Source: Nitrospira tepida (lineage in GTDB: Bacteria; Nitrospirota; Nitrospiria; Nitrospirales; Nitrospiraceae). From it: a stretch of 64,000 nt of DNA. The notes under the pieces are model-generated. The model saw only the letters and a list, made by a program, of their open reading frames with translations. It was not told the origin of the DNA and ran no database searches. Shown here in pieces: positions 60,856 through 64,000 of this stretch; position 1 is the first letter of the stretch; each line of letters begins with the position of its first letter. The DNA lies in assembly GCF_947241125.1 (NCBI RefSeq), contig NZ_OX365700.1, positions 4,498,461 through 4,562,460 of the forward strand, in the 5' to 3' direction. The position numbers were made by a program, and so were the translations under genes.

Positions 60856-61446
60856 TTAGAAGAACATAGCACTGTTGATCACGACCGGCAATCGGGTCCC
60901 CAGTGCTTCAAAGACCTCCAACGCCCGCTGGTTCGCCACATAAGCACCGATTATTAAGTCTGAGCTGACGGAGTTAGGCACCAGAACCTCTGCACACTTG
61001 ATCGATTTGCGCCTCATCGCCTCATACGGATCGTCAGCATTGGTCCAGAATCTGGCAAACACCAGGTCTCTGTCTAAAGCGTCTATTCCTGCCGACGCCG
61101 TATAGAAACGCACATAATCGCTGGCCGCATTGCGGTCGGCGACAATCACTCCCGGCTCATCGAGCACGGCATGGTCGATTCTTAAAACGCAGATCGTATC
61201 GTTTCGGTCGCGTCGCCTGCTGAGCATAGGATTATGTGCGTCGAAATATAGATTGGCATACTCGTGCAAGAGACCGGCGCCAGGGATCCTTTTCTCTCGA
61301 CGCCTGTCCTGCACCTCCTCCATAGCTACGGACGTGTGGGCTAACTGAGTCGCCCGTCGATTCGACAGAATGCCGTGATCTAAGATTGATGGCACGTTGT
61401 CGATTGCTGTGATGAAGTGGAGCTCGGTAACGTCTTCCCGGTTCAC
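60856..61446 (-). CDS. darT: DarT-like DNA ADP-ribosyltransferase toxin
   Basis: A 196-residue DUF4433 protein: LHFITAIDNVPSILDHGILS, GLLHEYANLYFDAHNPML, and the catalytic Glu in IKCAEVLVPNSV. DarT adds ADP-ribose to thymidine in single-stranded DNA and blocks replication or acts in phage defence. The start is GTG 61446 with GAGGACGAGAG upstream. Paired with darG. Confidence 0.92.
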   Translation of the reverse strand: MNREDVTELHFITAIDNVPSILDHGILSNRRATQLAHTSVAMEEVQDRRREKRIPGAGLLHEYANLYFDAHNPMLSRRRDRNDTICVLRIDHAVLDEPGVIVADRNAASDYVRFYTASAGIDALDRDLVFARFWTNADDPYEAMRRKSIKCAEVLVPNSVSSDLIIGAYVANQRALEVFEALGTRLPVVINSAMFF

Positions 61447-61540
61447 CTCTCGTCCTCATTCGCAACCTGACTTATACGGCACTTGATATAGAAGCCAATG
61501 ATGAAGTCCAAGATCTTTCCTTTTTCTCGGTCGAGCTAGA

Positions 61541-61904
61541 TCATTTTGCCGGCGTTGATGACACTGTCTTGCAGATAGCATCGAATTTGGCGTCGTCCTT
61601 CAGCTCCTCGATAAGAAAATCAACCCATTCTTGAGTGTAACCGTAGTCATTGTGCAGCTTGTCATATACACAGTACTTCGGGTCAGTCTCCCATGGGGTT
61701 TGGCTGCCCTTGGGAGGACGGACTTTGTATCGCCTCCAGCAACGGATGTGGGTATCCATGGTAAACTTTTCACCCTGTTTCCCGGCCCGCAACACTGTAG
61801 GATTGCCCAGTCCTTGCTGGACCTTTTTCACGACCTCCCCTGCTTTCATCGTGTCAGGGTTTAGTACTGGCACCGCCTTCGTCTTGACCATGGCTACTAA
61901 ATGG
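61541..61904 (-). pseudogene. C-terminal part of a DUF3644 gene, cut off by an insertion
   Basis: From the edge of the inserted element the frame reads through MVKTKAVPVLNPDTMKAGEV to YTQEWVDFLIEELKDDAKFD, the normal end of a DUF3644 protein. Without the 134-base insertion (and one CTAG) it is continuous in frame with the part at 62017-62748, giving one protein of 357 residues. Alone it could start at ATG 61891 (116 residues). Confidence 0.8.
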
Positions 61905-62042
61905 CTAGAAGTTGTTTCAAAACCCTCTGTTCCCCCTTCGACGGGCTCAGGGCGAACGGAAATTCTCTCGCAAACATCGATAGTTGTCCGTTCGTGCTGA
62001 GCTTGTCGAAGCACGGTCATAAGGTTTTGAAATAACTTCTAG
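61905..62042. mobile_element. CTAG-flanked palindromic element inside the DUF3644 gene
   Basis: CTAGAAGTTGTTTCAAAACC (61905-61924) is matched, with one mismatch, by the inverted GGTTTTGAAATAACTTCTAG (62023-62042). Internal TTCGACGGGCTCAGGGCGAA and TTCGTGCTGAGCTTGTCGAA are also inverted to each other, as in the element at 58498. The unit is 138 bases with both CTAG copies. It interrupts a coding frame exactly. Confidence 0.88.
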
Positions 62043-62748
62043 CCTGTTTCTTCTGTTCTTCTGTTAGTTTGTCGTAGTGCAAAAACTGAATAGAGGGTGC
62101 GCTGGAGCCGGGGTGGTTGGTCACTTGTATCAGAAACGCCTTGAATGAGTACTTGCCGCTGGCCAGAGTCTCGGGGGAGACGGTCGAGCGATAACGCTGG
62201 ATAAAATCGGCGATCGGTTTCGCTGCGGGATTGCGAGTGACCGCATCTATCAGCCCTTCGGCCGAAGGGAACATCTGCAGGGAGAATGAGAGGCTTTCGC
62301 GCAGGCAATGTTTGCTGCCGAATTCCTTTTCCAGCATCTCGTCGAAATTTAGGAGCATCGCCTGACATTCGCCAAAGATGTTGGCGTCCAGTTCTGGCAT
62401 CGAACGATGCTCGATCTTGTTCCGCAAGGGAATGAAAAACTCTAGATTCTTGCGCACCGCATTCATTGTGTCGCTGCCGTAGTACTGCCGCAGACACTCG
62501 TCCAACTCCCAATATCGGTAATCTCCGCCTGTCTTGACGTACCGTCCGCTTGGTTTCTTGTAAAAGGGCTTCCGTTTCTTCTTGAAGAAGATGGCATGAA
62601 ACAACGCCGTCCAGGCGATCACCATCAATGCGATGTAACCACCTGATTTGAACTTCACAGCTGGCTTGTTATAAACCTCAACGGCCAGCAACGCGGAGTC
62701 GTGCGCTTTATCCAAGGCTGATCTAACTGCCCTCGGCAACCCCCTCAT
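62017..62748 (-). pseudogene. N-terminal part of a DUF3644 gene, truncated by an insertion
   Basis: A 243-residue frame, of which the last seven residues come from the inserted element. The DUF3644 features are present: MRGLPRAVRSALDKAHDSAL at the start, YIALMVIAWTALFHAIFFKK, FFIPLRNKIEHRSMPELD. The domain is of unknown function and often lies beside restriction-modification genes. The ATG is 3 bases after the stop of the restriction-modification remnant, so both belonged to one operon. Confidence 0.8.
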
Positions 62749-62750
62749 TT

Positions 62751-62889
62751 CTATTTCTCGTCTTCGCTGTCCGTATACTGGCCCATACGGTGCTTGATAT
62801 CGTAGTTGATGATGAAGTCGAGTTCCTCATCCGTGAAGCCGTAGTGCATCGCCAGCACGTATGGTGCCCACTGTACACTCCAGTGAAGG
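62751..62889 (-). pseudogene. C-terminal remnant of a probable restriction-modification methylase
   Basis: An open frame ends in VLAMHYGFTDEELDFIINYD followed by IKHRMGQYTDSEDEK and a TAG at 62751. This ending resembles that of large Eco57I-type methylase/endonuclease proteins. Upstream of ~62889 the frame turns into non-coding sequence, so only ~45 codons of the gene survive. Assignment rests on remembered similarity and is not certain. Confidence 0.5.
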
Positions 62890-63019
62890 AGCCTTCGAGA
62901 TCATTATCGGGAGTCGTTTCTTAGCCGGTGATGATCCCAATTCATAGACTGTGCACGTGTGGTGGAGTGTGCAACGTTTGAAAAAGACTGTTGCTCTTTG
63001 TTTTCTCGACAACATTCGC

Positions 63020-64000
63020 TTACAAAAGTCTTTGAAGCCTGTGCAATGCCGCGCGAACGTCGTTCATGGAGCGCTGGCGTGCTAAGTGCTGTTCCTCAAC
63101 ATCGAGACAAGTTATCGTGAATTGTGCGAGCTTTGTGATGAGGTCGGCATTGGATACTACACGAATGTCGTGGGCACGAGCCGAGGCCATCAGGTGTCGG
63201 TCGAGGGAGGTGTTAGTGACCAGGAAACACTCACGTGGAAGGTTTAGAAGCCTTGCTGGGAGAATGTTATGAACGTAATATTCAATCCCGTTGACGAAGT
63301 GATCTACAACCTCGCTACCGAGAGAGGATCCGACGGCTGAATGCTTACACTCAATAAGGGTTACTGCCCGATGTGACACGGCAATAACGTCTACTCCTCG
63401 ATCTCCACTAACTGGTGTAAGGACGACCTTTAATCCCTCTTGTTCGAAAAGTCTTGCGACCAGTGCTTCGAACATCTCTGGTGTCATGAGCTGGAGTTCT
63501 TCCTTATCCCGGATAGGCCGCACCTGCCCAGTGGATTGCGGACGCTCCTGCCGAAGGTGTTCGAATAATTCCGCTTCCAAGTTTTCCTCAGATGGTAATG
63601 GGATCAGGAAATCGCGAGCATCCTGCTCCTTGGTTAGCAACAGTTGATGGAGGCATTGGTCAAACGTGTGAAACTCACCCCGCGGATCGCGCTCAATGGG
63701 TAAGTAAACATGAACATCTCGTTCTTGTCCGATGCGGTAAACTCGGTCAGTTGCCTGCGCTTCTCTTGCAGGATTCCACCATCGGCCATAGTGGATCACG
63801 TGGTTAGCTGCAGTGATCGTTAGGCCTACACCAGCAACATCGGGCGAGAGGATCAAGACATTGAAGCCGGGGAGTGCTTCAAAGTCTTTGATCCGATTCG
63901 TCCGATCTTTGACGATGTAGCGGCGGCTCGTGATTGGTGACCCATTGACCACACCGACGGCAAGCTTAAACTCGTGTTCGAAGACAAGTTTGAGGATGTC
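63020..64000 (-). CDS. SNF2-type helicase fused to a Mrr-like nuclease (5' end outside window)
   Basis: The frame is open to the right edge. The first ~120 visible residues are the C-terminal helicase lobe of a SNF2 ATPase: LILSPDVAGVGLTITAANHV (motif V) and REAQATDRVYRIGQ (motif VI). After a linker comes a Mrr-type endonuclease: MTPEMFEALVARLFEQEGL, then DRGVDVIAVSHRAVTLIECK with the D..ExK catalytic set. It is likely a DNA-translocating restriction or defence enzyme. Confidence 0.88.
   Translation of the reverse strand, partial: DILKLVFEHEFKLAVGVVNGSPITSRRYIVKDRTNRIKDFEALPGFNVLILSPDVAGVGLTITAANHVIHYGRWWNPAREAQATDRVYRIGQERDVHVYLPIERDPRGEFHTFDQCLHQLLLTKEQDARDFLIPLPSEENLEAELFEHLRQERPQSTGQVRPIRDKEELQLMTPEMFEALVARLFEQEGLKVVLTPVSGDRGVDVIAVSHRAVTLIECKHSAVGSSLGSEVVDHFVNGIEYYVHNILPARLLNLPRECFLVTNTSLDRHLMASARAHDIRVVSNADLITKLAQFTITCLDVEEQHLARQRSMNDVRAALHRLQRLL

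Overview
This 64 kb window is GC-rich bacterial DNA with densely packed genes, many of them overlapping by 4 bases (ATGA or GTGA). The mix points to a free-living Gram-negative: several two-component and sigma-54 regulators, a large polysaccharide locus, a cobamide salvage operon, outer-membrane proteins, and scattered palindromic elements. It looks Nitrospirota/Nitrospira-like, but that assignment rests on general resemblance, not on a marker gene. No rRNA, tRNA or CRISPR array was seen.

Layout. (a) 1-10 kb, signalling: a NarL-type histidine kinase/regulator pair, a REP-associated tyrosine transposase (RAYT) with terminal inverted repeats, an exported DsrE/TlpA thiol pair, a Cys-rich PAS sigma-54 activator, a lone receiver protein, a three-PAS histidine kinase and an NtrC-type regulator. 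(b) 10.1-28.1 kb, leftward: a polysaccharide locus with a GT-C glycosyltransferase, Wzx-like flippase, three GT2 enzymes, a Gfo/Idh oxidoreductase, three methyltransferases (one frameshifted), a UDP-galactopyranose-mutase-like flavoprotein, a PaaK-like adenylate-forming enzyme, an asparagine synthase, a GNAT/FemAB protein and an SGNH hydrolase. (c) 28.2-41.4 kb, mixed envelope and stress genes: alpha/beta hydrolase, MacA-like adaptor plus MacB-like permease without an ATPase, a candidate structured RNA ending in an intrinsic terminator, two TraT-like lipoproteins, CapA-like protein, double UspA, phosphoribosyltransferase, MlaC-like protein, beta-barrel protein, a DUF4038 glycosidase and a PilZ protein.

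(d) 41.5-55.5 kb, leftward: an essentially complete cobamide uptake and remodelling operon. Two cobalamin riboswitches precede btuF-btuC-btuD and btuB-cbiA-cobO-(CWC protein)-bluB-cobU-cobT-cobS-cbiB-cobD-cbiZ. BtuB and BtuFCD import corrinoids, CbiZ removes the old lower loop, CobO adenosylates, CobD and CbiB rebuild the aminopropanol arm, BluB makes dimethylbenzimidazole, and CobU/CobT/CobS attach it.

(e) 55.5-64 kb, an accessory island: a VapBC-like pair, a Fic protein, MntA with a frameshifted HepT, DarTG, a DUF3644 gene split by a small palindromic element, the tail of a probable restriction-modification protein, and a SNF2 helicase-Mrr nuclease running off the right edge. Here the btuF riboswitch is present in two further decayed copies that bracket the VapBC and Fic cassettes. 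Three CTAG-flanked MITE-like elements lie in 5.3 kb. For two of them the empty site can be reconstructed from the window: one by comparison with another riboswitch copy, the other because removing the element restores one continuous in-frame gene.
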